Notes: generated by a model from the sequence alone, not told the origin. A DNA stretch of 64,000 nt from an uncultured Bryobacterales bacterium (GCA_937959285.1 CALGAR010000117.1:1-64000), one strand, 5' to 3'; shown: positions 32,195 to 40,957, counted from the first letter of the stretch. A program made the numbers and translations.

Positions 32195-33154
32195 CTAGAA
32201 TTCCTCGATGATTCCCTCAATCGTCATCGGAGAGTTGCCCTCCAGCCGGTTATTCACGAAAAGAAACGTAGGAGACCGCTCTTTCAGCGCGCGGCGGGTT
32301 AACGCTTTCAGTCCCTGACGGGCCGACGGATTCTCTTCCCGCAGTTCGCTATACGGCGAGAACAGTTCGACTGCCTGCGCGTACGGCCGCCCCTGCTTCA
32401 GCAGCGCCCGGGCGACAGTGAAATCTGCCGTAAACACCCCGGGAACCGCGAGTTGTGACGGAATCTCGGGCATCCGCGTCCAGGCATTGAACACATGCGC
32501 CACGTTGTGTTTTCGAAGACAATCGAGGTATTCGCGGACGAGAAATTCGGGATTCCGGATCTCTACCGAGTAGCGGAAGCCCGCCGGTAGCACCGCCAGA
32601 AACGGATCGAGCTCGGCGAGAAAATCTGCTACGTCTCCATACGTCCCCGCTGGAAACGTTCCGAACTCGAAGATGAGGACGGCGATCCGGTCGCGCCAGG
32701 GAAGCAGGGGCCGGACGAAGGCTCCTTCAAAGATTTGCGCATTCAGGAAGACTTCATTGGGCCGGCCTGCACGGACGCCATATCGCGGGCGCATGGGCCA
32801 AATCTTCACCGTAATCTCTTCGGGAACTTTCAGCGCGAACAGCAGACGCGGCGGCGCGGTCGTAAAGAGCCGTTTCCAGAATGCTTCCGAAGGGAACTGA
32901 TAGAACGAGAAGTCGCCGCCGACGATGGGAAAGACTTCCGCATACTCCTGAATGCAGCTCTCCTCGAACAGCTTCCTCGAAAACCGTCCCCTCGTCAGGT
33001 ACCGCTCCCGCGTGTAAATCTGCCCGAGCCAACCTTCGTACTTCCAGGAACTGGTCCCGATCCATACTCCCTGACGCGAAAGGTTTTGCAGCTTTGCCGC
33101 CAGACCGTCTCGATCAAAAGCGGGAGGTTCATCGAACAACGAGGGATGGAACAT
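32195..33154 (-). CDS. DUF72 family protein (TIM-barrel)
   Basis: 319 residues. The N-terminal VWIGTSSWKYEGWLGQIYT is the family signature (W-G-T-S-W-x-Y-x2-W), followed by FSFYQFPSEAFWKRL and LFALKVPEEIT, and ending with FLFVNNRLEGNSPMT. DUF72 (YecE-like) proteins are TIM-barrels related to metal-dependent sugar isomerase/endonuclease folds but with unknown activity. It is convergent with the tandem esterase, 8 bp apart. Confidence 0.88.
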   Translation of the reverse strand: MFHPSLFDEPPAFDRDGLAAKLQNLSRQGVWIGTSSWKYEGWLGQIYTRERYLTRGRFSRKLFEESCIQEYAEVFPIVGGDFSFYQFPSEAFWKRLFTTAPPRLLFALKVPEEITVKIWPMRPRYGVRAGRPNEVFLNAQIFEGAFVRPLLPWRDRIAVLIFEFGTFPAGTYGDVADFLAELDPFLAVLPAGFRYSVEIRNPEFLVREYLDCLRKHNVAHVFNAWTRMPEIPSQLAVPGVFTADFTVARALLKQGRPYAQAVELFSPYSELREENPSARQGLKALTRRALKERSPTFLFVNNRLEGNSPMTIEGIIEEF

Positions 33155-33245
33155 AGGTTGACCGGGCGAGAGACCTTTTCATCCTAGCATTCTCTGGTGA
33201 GAGTCCCCGCTCCGCCCGGGAACTAGATAAACAGGTGCCAGTGAG

Positions 33246-33704
33246 ATGAGTGTGCTCGTTCGACAGGTGCTTTGCGCGCTGCTGCTTTGCGGGGTTCTGT
33301 CTGCGCAGGCAGGAGGGCGCGCGAAGTATATCGGCGGAACGCTCGCGCTGATTCCCCAAAGCACAGACGGGCGCATAGTGGCCACGGACGAGGAGCACCT
33401 CGTCTTTCGCTGCAAGCGGCAGGAGCTGCGCGTCCGCTACGACAGAATCAACCTCCTCGAATACGGCCAGAAAGTGGACAGGCGGATCGCGCTTGCGCTG
33501 ATCGTCTCTCCGATGTTCTTGCTAAGCAAGAAGCGTGACCACTTCCTCACAATTGGCTATCTGGACAATGAGGGCCGGCAGCAGGCATTGGTCTTCCGGG
33601 TCGACAAAGGCGACATTCGGACAGTGCTTGTCAGCCTGGAAGCGAGGACAGGACGCAAGGTGGAGTTTCAGGACGAGGAAGCTCGAAAGGCGGGAAAAGG
33701 ATGA
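33246..33704 (+). CDS. Secreted small protein with GRAM/PH-like pattern
   Basis: 152 residues. Signal peptide VRQVLCALLLCGVLSAQ, then a beta-rich domain: GTLALIPQSTDGRIVATDEE, FRCKRQELRVRYDRINLLEYG, ALVFRVDKGDIRTVLVSLEA. This looks like a PH/GRAM-like fold, common in small acidobacterial secreted proteins. Overlaps the next gene by 4 bp (ATGA), so the two are translated together. Function unknown. Confidence 0.65.
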   Translation: MSVLVRQVLCALLLCGVLSAQAGGRAKYIGGTLALIPQSTDGRIVATDEEHLVFRCKRQELRVRYDRINLLEYGQKVDRRIALALIVSPMFLLSKKRDHFLTIGYLDNEGRQQALVFRVDKGDIRTVLVSLEARTGRKVEFQDEEARKAGKG

Positions 33705-34303
33705 TTGGACCGCTCATCGTGATGTTCGCACTGCTGCAATCCGAGTCCGCGATACCTCCTTCGGCGGAGCCGCCAGCGCCGTCCATAGAAGAAATCAACG
33801 ACAAGGCGCTCCTCCAGGTTCGCCGCATCTATGTCGACCGTTTCACCGGCGGCGAAGCGGCTGAGCAAATCCGCGACATGATCATCGCCAGCCTGATGAG
33901 CGCGCGAATCTACCTGATTACGGAGAACATCGACAGAGCGGACGCCATCCTCAAGGGGTCGGCGGAAGACCTTGTCTATGTGGATACGTTTCAGTCGAGC
34001 GACCGGCTGGATGCGCGCGTGTCTTTTGGTGGGACCTCAGGGGCGGCCCGCGTCTCAGAGAGAAGCAGCCGCCATATGAGCGCCGGAGCGGGACAGGATG
34101 AATCCTCCCGCATCGTCGAGCGCAAACATGAGGCAACGGCTTCCGTGCGTCTCGTCAACAAGGACGGCGATGTCATCTGGTCCACCACGCAGGAAAGCCG
34201 CGGAGGCAAATTCCGCGGGGCAAGCGCTGACGTGGCCGACAAAGTAACGCGCCAGCTCGTCGACGACTACCGGAAAGCGCGGCGCATGCGCCCTATCCCC
34301 TAG
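33701..34303 (+). CDS. Secreted hypothetical protein, CsgG/LpoB-like pattern
   Basis: 200 residues, ATG inside the stop of the upstream gene. The N-terminus MIGPLIVMFALLQ acts as a signal. The segment YVDRFTGGEAAEQIRDMIIASLMSARIY followed by RADAILKGSAED and ending in VRLVNKDGDVIWSTTQES and DVADKVTRQLVDDYRK follows the plan of CsgG/LpoB-like periplasmic proteins (nucleotide-sugar-like fold with strand-helix repeats). Confidence in the family is low. Confidence 0.65.
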   Translation: MIGPLIVMFALLQSESAIPPSAEPPAPSIEEINDKALLQVRRIYVDRFTGGEAAEQIRDMIIASLMSARIYLITENIDRADAILKGSAEDLVYVDTFQSSDRLDARVSFGGTSGAARVSERSSRHMSAGAGQDESSRIVERKHEATASVRLVNKDGDVIWSTTQESRGGKFRGASADVADKVTRQLVDDYRKARRMRPIP

Positions 34304-34357
34304 TGCTCCCCCCGATAGACCGAACAACTCCTCCATCCGGCAGCGTCCAAGAGATGT

Positions 34358-34729
34358 ATGCCGAAGTCAAAGTTCAGGGCGGACGTCCCCAGCACCATCG
34401 CCCGCTCCGATAAGCACGCGCAGGAGATCTGGATGAAGGCCCACGATAGCGCCGTCAAGACGTACGGCGAAGGCGCCTCCGCCCATCGCGTAGCCTATGC
34501 GGCGTTGAAGCACGAGTATGAAAAGCAAGGCGACCACTGGGTAAAGAAAGGCTGGAAAGGCCCTTCCGATCCGCAGGCGGCGCAAGGCATCAGGGATAAG
34601 CCCAAACCCACGGCGGGCGGCAAAGTGGCTCGTACCGAAGAGGAAGCCTTGGCGAAGCAGAAGGAGGCACGCCGGGAAGCTCAGCAGGCGCGGGCGAAGG
34701 CTCGGGGCAAGAGGAGCAACGGTGGCTGA
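34358..34729 (+). CDS. ChaB family protein
   Basis: 123 residues. The N-terminal 75 residues match ChaB (LP..AQ.I...A...A...Y, here KHAQEIWMKAHDSAVKTYG and RVAYAALKHEYEKQGDHWV). ChaB is a small helical protein named after a cation/proton antiporter regulator in E. coli; its real role is unclear. The C-terminal 45 residues are Lys/Arg/Ala-rich (KQKEARREAQQARAKARGKR) and may bind nucleic acid. A small zinc-ribbon gene lies immediately downstream on the opposite strand. Confidence 0.85.
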   Translation: MPKSKFRADVPSTIARSDKHAQEIWMKAHDSAVKTYGEGASAHRVAYAALKHEYEKQGDHWVKKGWKGPSDPQAAQGIRDKPKPTAGGKVARTEEEALAKQKEARREAQQARAKARGKRSNGG

Positions 34730-34732
34730 GAG

Positions 34733-34903
34733 CTAGCCGATCCCCAGATCGTCAGAGCGCTCGAGAACGGTACCGCAGCGGCGGCAGATCACGGCAAGAC
34801 AGTCGCCGCAAACGAGCGGATCGTTCACCGCGGTGCGGCACTGCGGGCAGTAGAGCGTGGGAGTCTCGGGACGCGACAAAGGCTTGAAGTTGGCTTCATC
34901 CAT
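34733..34903 (-). CDS. Small zinc-ribbon protein
   Basis: 56 residues read from the ATG at 34903. Two cysteine pairs plus a third (CPQC-x9-CGDC-x4-CRRC, i.e. TLYCPQCRTAV, LVCGDCLAV and ICRRCG) form a zinc-ribbon or rubredoxin-like knuckle. The start codon has a weak ribosome binding site but the cysteine spacing is hard to explain by chance. It is convergent with the ChaB gene (stops 3 bp apart) and divergent from the lipoprotein gene at 34967. Function unknown; possible regulator or RNA/DNA-binding protein. Confidence 0.7.
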   Translation of the reverse strand: MDEANFKPLSRPETPTLYCPQCRTAVNDPLVCGDCLAVICRRCGTVLERSDDLGIG

Positions 34904-34966
34904 GCTGTTAGACTGAGAGTAAGAGTCTCGACCGGGGATTCGGTCGATGGGGCGACTCTGGCTGCG

Positions 34967-36220
34967 ATGTTAGTTCCTGCTTCCCTTCCCATTGTCCTAC
35001 TATTGCTGTTCCTGTTGGGGTGCGATGCCGGTCCGAACCGGGCTTCGGCAAGCGGAGAGGCCTTTGTGGGACCGGTCAGTCTCGAGCTGAAGAGCGAATT
35101 GCGTCCAAACGCAGAGGTCTCCGCTACCGTTCCTCATGGGGAGCGGGTGGAAATCGTTGGGCGGCGAAGGCGTTTTGCACTCGTGCGCACGCGCGACGGC
35201 AAAGAGGGATGGGTTGACGGACGGCAGTTGTTGCGTCCCGACCAGATGGAGGAATTGCACGCCCTTTGGGAACAGGCGTCCGCTTTGCCGTCGATGGGCA
35301 AGGCCACGGTGTATGACAAACTCAACGTCCACACCAAGCCGAACCGGCAAGCCCCCAGCTTTTACCAGATCCCGGAAAACGGACACGTAGACGTGCTGTG
35401 GCAGATTCTGGCTCCGCGCGTGCCGTACGAGGACGCCGGCATCAATTCCCCCGCCCCCAAACCTCAGCCGAAGTCGAAGCCGAAAGAGCGGAAAAAAACG
35501 GCTGCAGTGCCTCCGCCTCCCACACCGGCGCCGCCTCCGCTGCCCGCAAACTGGCAGGAACTGTCGAAGACGACCCTGCCTGCTGACAAGGACGGGAAGA
35601 AAAAAGAGGAATCGAAGCCTGTCGTGCCTCTGGATGAATGGACTTTGGTGCGCACGGAAGACGGCAAGGCCGGCTGGGCTCTCACTCGTCCGCTCATGCT
35701 CGCAATCCCCGATGAGGTAGCGCAGTACGCCGAAGGAAAGCGAATTACTTCCTATTTTTCGCTAGGAGAAGTACAGGACGGCGATACGATTAAGCACCAC
35801 TGGCTCTGGACGACCATCTCCACCCGATTAAGCGAACATCACTTCGACAGTTTCCGCGTCTTCATTTATAACGTTCGCAAGCACCGCTACGAGACTGCCT
35901 ACATCGAGCGCAACATCCGGGGTTATTTTCCCGTAGAGGTAAACACGGTGAGGGTCACCGAAGGCAACAGGACGCTCCCCGTGAAAGGCTTTTCGCTGAT
36001 TATTGAGGATAAGGACGGGAATCTCCAGAAGCGCTCGTACGCATTCCAGGGTTACCGGGTCACCCTCGTCAACAGCACCCCGTGGAAGCTCACCGACCCG
36101 CTCGCTCCGTTGGAGACCAAACTCGCCTCCGACAGCGCAGCCTCCCCCGAGCAGGCCGGCTTGTTCGAACGCCTGCAGCGGCAAGTCGCAGAATTGAAGC
36201 AGAAGGTGCTGGGCAACTAG
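34967..36220 (+). CDS. Lipoprotein with SH3-type domains and Pro-rich linker
   Basis: 417 residues. Signal with lipobox LFLLGC. Residues about 35-85 (ELRPNAEVSATVPHGERVEIV, RTRDGKEGWVDG) are one bacterial SH3b domain; a second, split pattern is TVYDKLNVHTKPNRQAP, and a third is WTLVRTEDGKAGWALT near residue 230. Between them is a Pro/Lys linker (about 160-200). The C-terminal 170 residues form a beta-rich domain (HHFDSFRVFIYNVRKHRY). SH3b domains suggest binding to peptidoglycan or to peptides in the cell wall. Convergent with the MlaF-like gene; the stops overlap by 4 bp. Confidence 0.75.
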   Translation: MLVPASLPIVLLLLFLLGCDAGPNRASASGEAFVGPVSLELKSELRPNAEVSATVPHGERVEIVGRRRRFALVRTRDGKEGWVDGRQLLRPDQMEELHALWEQASALPSMGKATVYDKLNVHTKPNRQAPSFYQIPENGHVDVLWQILAPRVPYEDAGINSPAPKPQPKSKPKERKKTAAVPPPPTPAPPPLPANWQELSKTTLPADKDGKKKEESKPVVPLDEWTLVRTEDGKAGWALTRPLMLAIPDEVAQYAEGKRITSYFSLGEVQDGDTIKHHWLWTTISTRLSEHHFDSFRVFIYNVRKHRYETAYIERNIRGYFPVEVNTVRVTEGNRTLPVKGFSLIIEDKDGNLQKRSYAFQGYRVTLVNSTPWKLTDPLAPLETKLASDSAASPEQAGLFERLQRQVAELKQKVLGN

Positions 36221-36990
36221 CCGCCGTGCATCGCGAGCTCGATGCGGTCCATTGCCAGGAACTCCCGGATGTGCGGATGGTCTGCCTGGTCGATCTCGTT
36301 CACGGGGCCGAAGAAGATCACCCGGCCCTCAAACAGGAACAGAACGCGATCGGCAACCTTACGCATCAGACCCAGGTCGTGAGTCACGACCACGGAAGTC
36401 AGATTCAACTGTTTCTTCAGCTTCAGCATCAGATCGCCGAGATGACCGGACATGATCGGATCGACCATCGTCGTGGGCTCATCGTAGAGGATGCACTCAG
36501 GTTGTGCGGCGAGCGCGCGCGCAATCGCCACCGCCCGTTTGTATCCGGTCGAAAGGTCCGACGGATAGCTGTCCTTGAAATCGAGGAGGTCGACCATCGC
36601 CAGTAGCCCCTCAACCACATCTTCCTTGTTCTTCTCGTCGTAGTCCTCGCGTAGTTCGAGCGAGAACAGGATGTTCTCAGCGACGGTCAGCGAGTCGAAA
36701 AGGGCTCCTGATTGGAACACCATCGTGACCTTCTTGCGGATTTCCCGCAATTCGGCCTCTGTGTAGTCCGTAATATCCTGATGGGCCACAATGACCCGGC
36801 CCCGGTCAGGCTTGATAAACCCCATGATGTGCCCCAGGGTCACGGACTTTCCCACACCACTCCGGCCAATAATGGCGAGGGTTTCCCCGCTGTCCACGTG
36901 AAAATTGGAGTCGACCAAAACGGGGTAGTCGAACGTCTTATACACGTGGCGGAACTCGATGTAGTGCGGAAACTCTTGATTTATTGGCAT
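36217..36990 (-). CDS. mlaF: MlaF-like ABC transporter ATP-binding protein
   Basis: 257 residues. Walker A is GRSGVGKS, the signature region reads LSTGYKRAVAIARALA (LSxGxxxR), and Walker B CILYDEPTTMVDP, with the H-loop His in VVTHDLGL. The C-terminal extension and DEPTT-M-VDP pattern fit the phospholipid-transport (MlaF/Ttg2A/Mkl) family. No permease (MlaE) or MCE (MlaD) gene is next to it in this window. The ATG overlaps the mobA stop by 10 bp, which suggests co-translation with it. Confidence 0.87.
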   Translation of the reverse strand: MPINQEFPHYIEFRHVYKTFDYPVLVDSNFHVDSGETLAIIGRSGVGKSVTLGHIMGFIKPDRGRVIVAHQDITDYTEAELREIRKKVTMVFQSGALFDSLTVAENILFSLELREDYDEKNKEDVVEGLLAMVDLLDFKDSYPSDLSTGYKRAVAIARALAAQPECILYDEPTTMVDPIMSGHLGDLMLKLKKQLNLTSVVVTHDLGLMRKVADRVLFLFEGRVIFFGPVNEIDQADHPHIREFLAMDRIELAMHGG

Positions 36991-37562
36991 CCCTTATCCA
37001 ATTGTAAGAGGATCTTCCACTCCGCCGGGGTGTTCACATTCCAGAGCAGCGCCTCCTCTTCCTCGCTAACGTCCCACCGCGTACAATCGAGACGGCTGAG
37101 CACTTCGGTCAATCGAAACAGTCCTTCATCGAGCGCCCGCCGAATTGTAAGGAGGCAGCGGCGATGGTAAACAGCGGTCAGAGGCTGAAGGCGTCCCCCG
37201 GAGACCGGAACGAGACAATCCGATTTGCTGGCTTCGGCAGCGTCGAGAATCCGCCGAAGCAGTGTGCGGCTGAGCCGGGGCAGATCACAGGCGACTACGA
37301 GATTCCAATCCGCCCGCGTAACCGAGAGCGCAGTTTCAAGTCCGCCGAGCGGTCCGCAGCCTGGACGGAGATCGGGGTAAATCCTGCCTCTAAAGTCGGG
37401 ATACCGGCCGGGAGGGGCAATCAAAGCAACCGAGCCTGCAGCGGCACAGACTTCGCCAGCAATCCGGTCGAGCAGCGCTTCTCCCTCCCAAAGCAGCCGG
37501 GCTTTGTCCACACCCATGCGGGAGCTCTGCCCGCCCGCCAGCACATACCCGGCCCTACGCAT
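36981..37562 (-). CDS. mobA: Molybdenum cofactor guanylyltransferase
   Basis: 193 residues from the ATG at 37562. LAGGQSSRMGVDKARLLWEG is the family's signature (LAGGxSxRMG-x-DK) for GTP and Mo-molybdopterin binding, followed by DLRPGCGPLGGLETAL and VVACDLPRLS. MobA adds GMP to Mo-molybdopterin for enzymes such as DMSO reductase family members. No other moa/mob gene is in the window; the frame extends upstream but this start gives the natural N-terminus. Confidence 0.88.
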   Translation of the reverse strand: MRRAGYVLAGGQSSRMGVDKARLLWEGEALLDRIAGEVCAAAGSVALIAPPGRYPDFRGRIYPDLRPGCGPLGGLETALSVTRADWNLVVACDLPRLSRTLLRRILDAAEASKSDCLVPVSGGRLQPLTAVYHRRCLLTIRRALDEGLFRLTEVLSRLDCTRWDVSEEEEALLWNVNTPAEWKILLQLDKGCQ

Positions 37563-37619
37563 GCGAAAATGATAGCACCTTGCATTCGAAAGGGTGCTTC
37601 TCATGCCCGCGTTTACGAC

Positions 37620-37625
37620 TATAAT
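37620..37625 (+). promoter_or_regulatory. Perfect -10 hexamer TATAAT
   Basis: TATAAT lies 15 bp before the ATG at 37641 of the transglycosylase gene. It is embedded in TATAATGGGG, giving a short leader. The -35 region is not convincing. Confidence 0.45.
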
Positions 37626-37640
37626 GGGGAAAACAAATGT

Positions 37641-38402
37641 ATGAGCATTTGTTTGGCGCTCCTGCTCCTGCTGATCCCGGCCGCCGCCCAAAGCGGGGAA
37701 AATCAGGACAGTGGGGGCAGTGCTTCAGACGGGCAGGCGAAGATCGTCATCAAGGTCGACCCGCGGACTGGCCGTCTGGTGCGGCAGGTCGTGAAACCGC
37801 GAGGCGCCGCGGAACAAAAGCCTGCTTCAGGTTCCGCGATCCCCGGCAGCCGTAATACAGCGCCGAAGGCGAATCTCTCGCTGAGGGCGCCGGAGGGGAT
37901 TGAACAGATGGTGGAAGAGGCAGCCCGGGCGCATGACATCGACCCGCTGCTGGTGCATTCGGTAATCGCCGTGGAAAGCAATTACGATCCCTTTGCCCTG
38001 TCCCCCAAAGGCGCGGAAGGCCTGATGCAGCTAATTCCGTCAACCGCACGCCGATTCGGCGTCACAAACTCCTTTGACCCAAGGCAGAACATCGAAGGCG
38101 GCGTGAAGTACCTCAAGTATTTGAAGACTCTCTTCAAAGACGATCGCTTGGCTCTCGCAGCCTACAACGCAGGGGAAGGCGCTGTGCAGAAGTACGGAAC
38201 TGTTCCTCCTTACCAGGAAACCAGGGATTACGTACAGAAGGTGGGCAAGAAGCTGGGAGAGGCGCGCGCCCGCCGGGTCGAGCCAGTTGCAGCCGAGCCG
38301 GAACCGGAACATCCCAAACTTGAGTACTACACGGACGCCGAGGGTCGCCTGTACCTTCGCACACGAGTCAGAGAGGCGGCCGAAAACACGGCAATGGAAT
38401 GA
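37641..38402 (+). CDS. Lytic transglycosylase (SLT domain)
   Basis: 253 residues from the ATG at 37641. Signal peptide MSICLALLLLLIPAAAQ. Residues about 85-200 are a goose-lysozyme-like SLT domain: catalytic Glu in HSVIAVESNYDPFA, then SPKGAEGLMQLIPSTARRFG and ALAAYNAGEGAVQKYG. The C-terminal 30 residues are charged. It cleaves the glycan strands of peptidoglycan in the periplasm. The amidase gene begins inside its stop codon (ATGA), so the two are coupled. Confidence 0.92.
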   Translation: MSICLALLLLLIPAAAQSGENQDSGGSASDGQAKIVIKVDPRTGRLVRQVVKPRGAAEQKPASGSAIPGSRNTAPKANLSLRAPEGIEQMVEEAARAHDIDPLLVHSVIAVESNYDPFALSPKGAEGLMQLIPSTARRFGVTNSFDPRQNIEGGVKYLKYLKTLFKDDRLALAAYNAGEGAVQKYGTVPPYQETRDYVQKVGKKLGEARARRVEPVAAEPEPEHPKLEYYTDAEGRLYLRTRVREAAENTAME

Positions 38403-39778
38403 TCAGGCAGGCCAGCGGTAGATGGTTGATTCTCCTCAGCGTCTGGGCAGGTCTCAGCGTAACTGCCGCCGCTCAGACTCTCGCTGTCACTGCAGTCCGT
38501 CACTGGTCCCTGGGAGACGTTACCCGGATCGCCATCGAGACCAACGGCCCGTTCGAATTCCACCACGAGAAGCTGTCAAACCCTGACCGCCTGTTCTTCG
38601 ATATTCAAGGTTCCCGGAAATTCCAGGGAGGCGGCCGCGGCATCCACAAGATCCAGGTTGAGGACGCGCTGATCTCACAGATTCGCATCGCTCAGACGCA
38701 AAGATCGGTGACACGCGTCGTGCTCGATCTGAAGTGTCCGGTCGAAGAAAAAGTATCTCGCCTCGCCAACCCCAATCGCCTGATCGTGGAGTTGAAAGCG
38801 GCGGGTCCGGCCGCTCCCTCGTCCCCCGTGTCGCCGGTCCCCGGCACTCCTCCCATTGAACCGGGCTTGCCGAAGACGCCGGAGCTGACCGCCGCCCCTG
38901 CAGCCCTGGGGCCAGTAGCGGCGAAGGCGTCCGTGTCCGGCTCACCCGGGCGTCTCACCCCTGATTCCTCAACCGCGGAGGCGGACTTCGGGAAGATTCC
39001 GCTGCCGGCTTCGCGTAATAGCAACGGATCGAGATCGCTGACGCGTGCTCTCGGACTCAAGCTCGGACGAGTCGTGCTCGATCCCGGGCATGGGGGCCAC
39101 GACCACGGTACCGAAGGTCCCTCCGGGCTGCTCGAGAAAGAACTGGTGCTGGACGTAGCTCTTCGACTGGGGAATCTCATCGAGACCAAGCTGGGCAGCG
39201 AAGTAGTATATACGCGCAAAGACGATCGCTTTATTCCTCTCGAAGAACGAACAGCGCTGGCCAATTCCAATAAGGCCGATCTTTTTCTCTCAATCCACGC
39301 CAATGCCTCCCCTCAAAGGGCCGCATCCGGCGTAGAGACCTTCTATCTCAACTTCACGGATTCGCCTATCGATCTCGAGGTTGCCGCCCGCGAGAACGCG
39401 GGCCACGGGAAGTCAATTTACGAGCTGAAAGACCTGATTCAGAAGATCGCCCTCAAGGAGAAGCTCCAGGAATCGCGCGAGTTTGCGGAAAAAATTCAAT
39501 CCGCGCTGTACCCGGCTGTTGTCAAGGCGAATCCGAGAGCAAAGAATCGGGGGGTAAAGAAGGCGCCTTTCGTAGTTCTGATCGGGGCTTCAATGCCGTC
39601 GGTGCTCACTGAGATCGGCTTCGTCAGCAATACCCGCGAAGAAAAGCTGCTAAAAAGCCCGGAACACCGGCAAAGGATTGCCGAGGCACTCTTCAAAGGC
39701 ATCTCCCAGTACGCGGAGAGCCTCAGCCGCTTCTCCATCGCGCAACGTCAGGAACCCGAGTCGGAATCGAAGAAGTAG
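38399..39778 (+). CDS. N-acetylmuramoyl-L-alanine amidase with AMIN domain
   Basis: 459 residues. Signal, then AMIN domain (VTAVRHWSLGDVTRIAIET, DIQGSRKFQ), a Pro/Ala-rich linker (residues about 140-200), and an amidase_3 domain: RVVLDPGHGGHDHGTEG (zinc His), EKELVLDVALRLGNLI (zinc Glu), LSIHANASP (zinc His) and the catalytic Glu in LTEIGFVSN. It removes the stem peptide from MurNAc, like AmiB/AmiC, and together with the upstream transglycosylase takes part in cell separation. Coupled by 4-bp overlap. Confidence 0.93.
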   Translation: MIRQASGRWLILLSVWAGLSVTAAAQTLAVTAVRHWSLGDVTRIAIETNGPFEFHHEKLSNPDRLFFDIQGSRKFQGGGRGIHKIQVEDALISQIRIAQTQRSVTRVVLDLKCPVEEKVSRLANPNRLIVELKAAGPAAPSSPVSPVPGTPPIEPGLPKTPELTAAPAALGPVAAKASVSGSPGRLTPDSSTAEADFGKIPLPASRNSNGSRSLTRALGLKLGRVVLDPGHGGHDHGTEGPSGLLEKELVLDVALRLGNLIETKLGSEVVYTRKDDRFIPLEERTALANSNKADLFLSIHANASPQRAASGVETFYLNFTDSPIDLEVAARENAGHGKSIYELKDLIQKIALKEKLQESREFAEKIQSALYPAVVKANPRAKNRGVKKAPFVVLIGASMPSVLTEIGFVSNTREEKLLKSPEHRQRIAEALFKGISQYAESLSRFSIAQRQEPESESKK

Positions 39779-39779
39779 G

Positions 39780-40730
39780 CTAGCTGAAAGCGCGGTATAT
39801 CTTGCGGTCGCAGGAGGCGAAGACTGTCCGGTTCCGTCCGAGATGCTTTGCGCGGTAAAGCGCCAAGTCAGCGGCGTGAATCAGTTCTTCCGCATCGGAT
39901 GGCGAAGGACAGAAGGCGCTTGTGGCCCCGAAGCTCGCTGAAATATCGATTGAGCCTCCCACAAAGTCAACGGGACGAGACGCCAATGACTCCCGCATGC
40001 GGTCTGCCTTCCGCAAGCAATCGGCTTCGTTGCAACCCGGCAGAACAATTAGAAATTCTTCACCTCCGTAACGGCCGACTCCATCGTACGGGCGAACCTC
40101 GGCGAGCATACGTGCCGCTGCTTCCCGAAGGACCGTATCGCCGGCAGCATGACCGTAGGTGTCATTCACCAGCTTAAAGTGGTCAAGGTCGCACAGGACG
40201 ATGCCCACCCAGCTTTCATTGCGTTCGGCTCGCGCAAGCTCTCGCCGGAGGATGTCGAGAATGGCGTGCCGGTTCCAGGTGCCGGTCAGGAAATCCCTGG
40301 TAGCCTGTTCGCGAAGCGCCTCGCGAGCCCGGACCAGCTCGGCCTGCAGGTCGAGAATCCGGCGGCCAGCCCGCAGCCGGACCTTCAGCTCGTGCTGATC
40401 AAACGGCTTCACAACGTAGTCGTCTGCTCCGGACTCCAGGCCCTCAATCAGATCTTCCCGGTCGCTCTTTGCGGTCAAGAGGAGGATATACGTATAGGTT
40501 TCCCGGCTCTGCTGACGGACCAGCCGGCAGACTTCCGGCCCGGTCAGCGCCGGCATCATCCAGTCAAGAATCGCGAGATTGGGTGCGTTTTCGCACTGTA
40601 GGAGTTCCCAGGCCTCCGCCCCGTCGCAGGCGACCTCCACCTGATAATCCCACCGGGCCAGAGTCGCCTGTAAAAGGCGACGCGAAATGCTGCTATCGTC
40701 TGCTATCAAGACCTTCATCTGCTTGAACAA
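39780..40730 (-). CDS. Response regulator with GGDEF domain (diguanylate cyclase)
   Basis: 316 residues. REC: Asp12-Asp11 pair, phosphoacceptor Asp56 (LAILDWMMP) and Lys108 (VVKPF). GGDEF domain starts near residue 144 (RDFLTGTWNRHAILD) with the active-site motif GGEEF (222-226) and the allosteric I-site RPYD (213-216), five residues before the GGEEF. It should make c-di-GMP in response to an unknown histidine kinase, with product feedback. Convergent with the amidase gene, one base apart; the 5' side is divergent from the Rrf2 gene. Confidence 0.93.
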   Translation of the reverse strand: MFKQMKVLIADDSSISRRLLQATLARWDYQVEVACDGAEAWELLQCENAPNLAILDWMMPALTGPEVCRLVRQQSRETYTYILLLTAKSDREDLIEGLESGADDYVVKPFDQHELKVRLRAGRRILDLQAELVRAREALREQATRDFLTGTWNRHAILDILRRELARAERNESWVGIVLCDLDHFKLVNDTYGHAAGDTVLREAAARMLAEVRPYDGVGRYGGEEFLIVLPGCNEADCLRKADRMRESLASRPVDFVGGSIDISASFGATSAFCPSPSDAEELIHAADLALYRAKHLGRNRTVFASCDRKIYRAFS

Positions 40731-40874
40731 GAAGCTGCTGAGCCCTGAGCTATCGCCTGCAAGCCCCCCGGCGACATGTTCTTCCGGGGCACCAACTCGT
40801 TAGCGTAACTTACCATTAATTATCGGCGGAGACAAACGCACCATTAGAGACGTGTGCTCCAGGAATAAGAAACA

Positions 40875-40900
40875 ACCCCTCCAATTATAACTGGGGAGGT
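40875..40900 (-). promoter_or_regulatory. Imperfect palindrome over a TATAAT element, possible promoter of the GGDEF gene
   Basis: The minus strand reads TATAAT at 40889-40884, in the centre of an imperfect inverted repeat (CCTCC...GGAGG arms around CCAATTATAACTGG, with mismatches). If used, the leader before the ATG at 40730 would be about 150 nt. The -35 is poor, so the call is uncertain. Confidence 0.3.
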
Positions 40901-40957
40901 ATCCCTCGAAACCAGATGTGCTCGCGACCTTGCACCGCCCGTGTTCGCCCATTTAAG

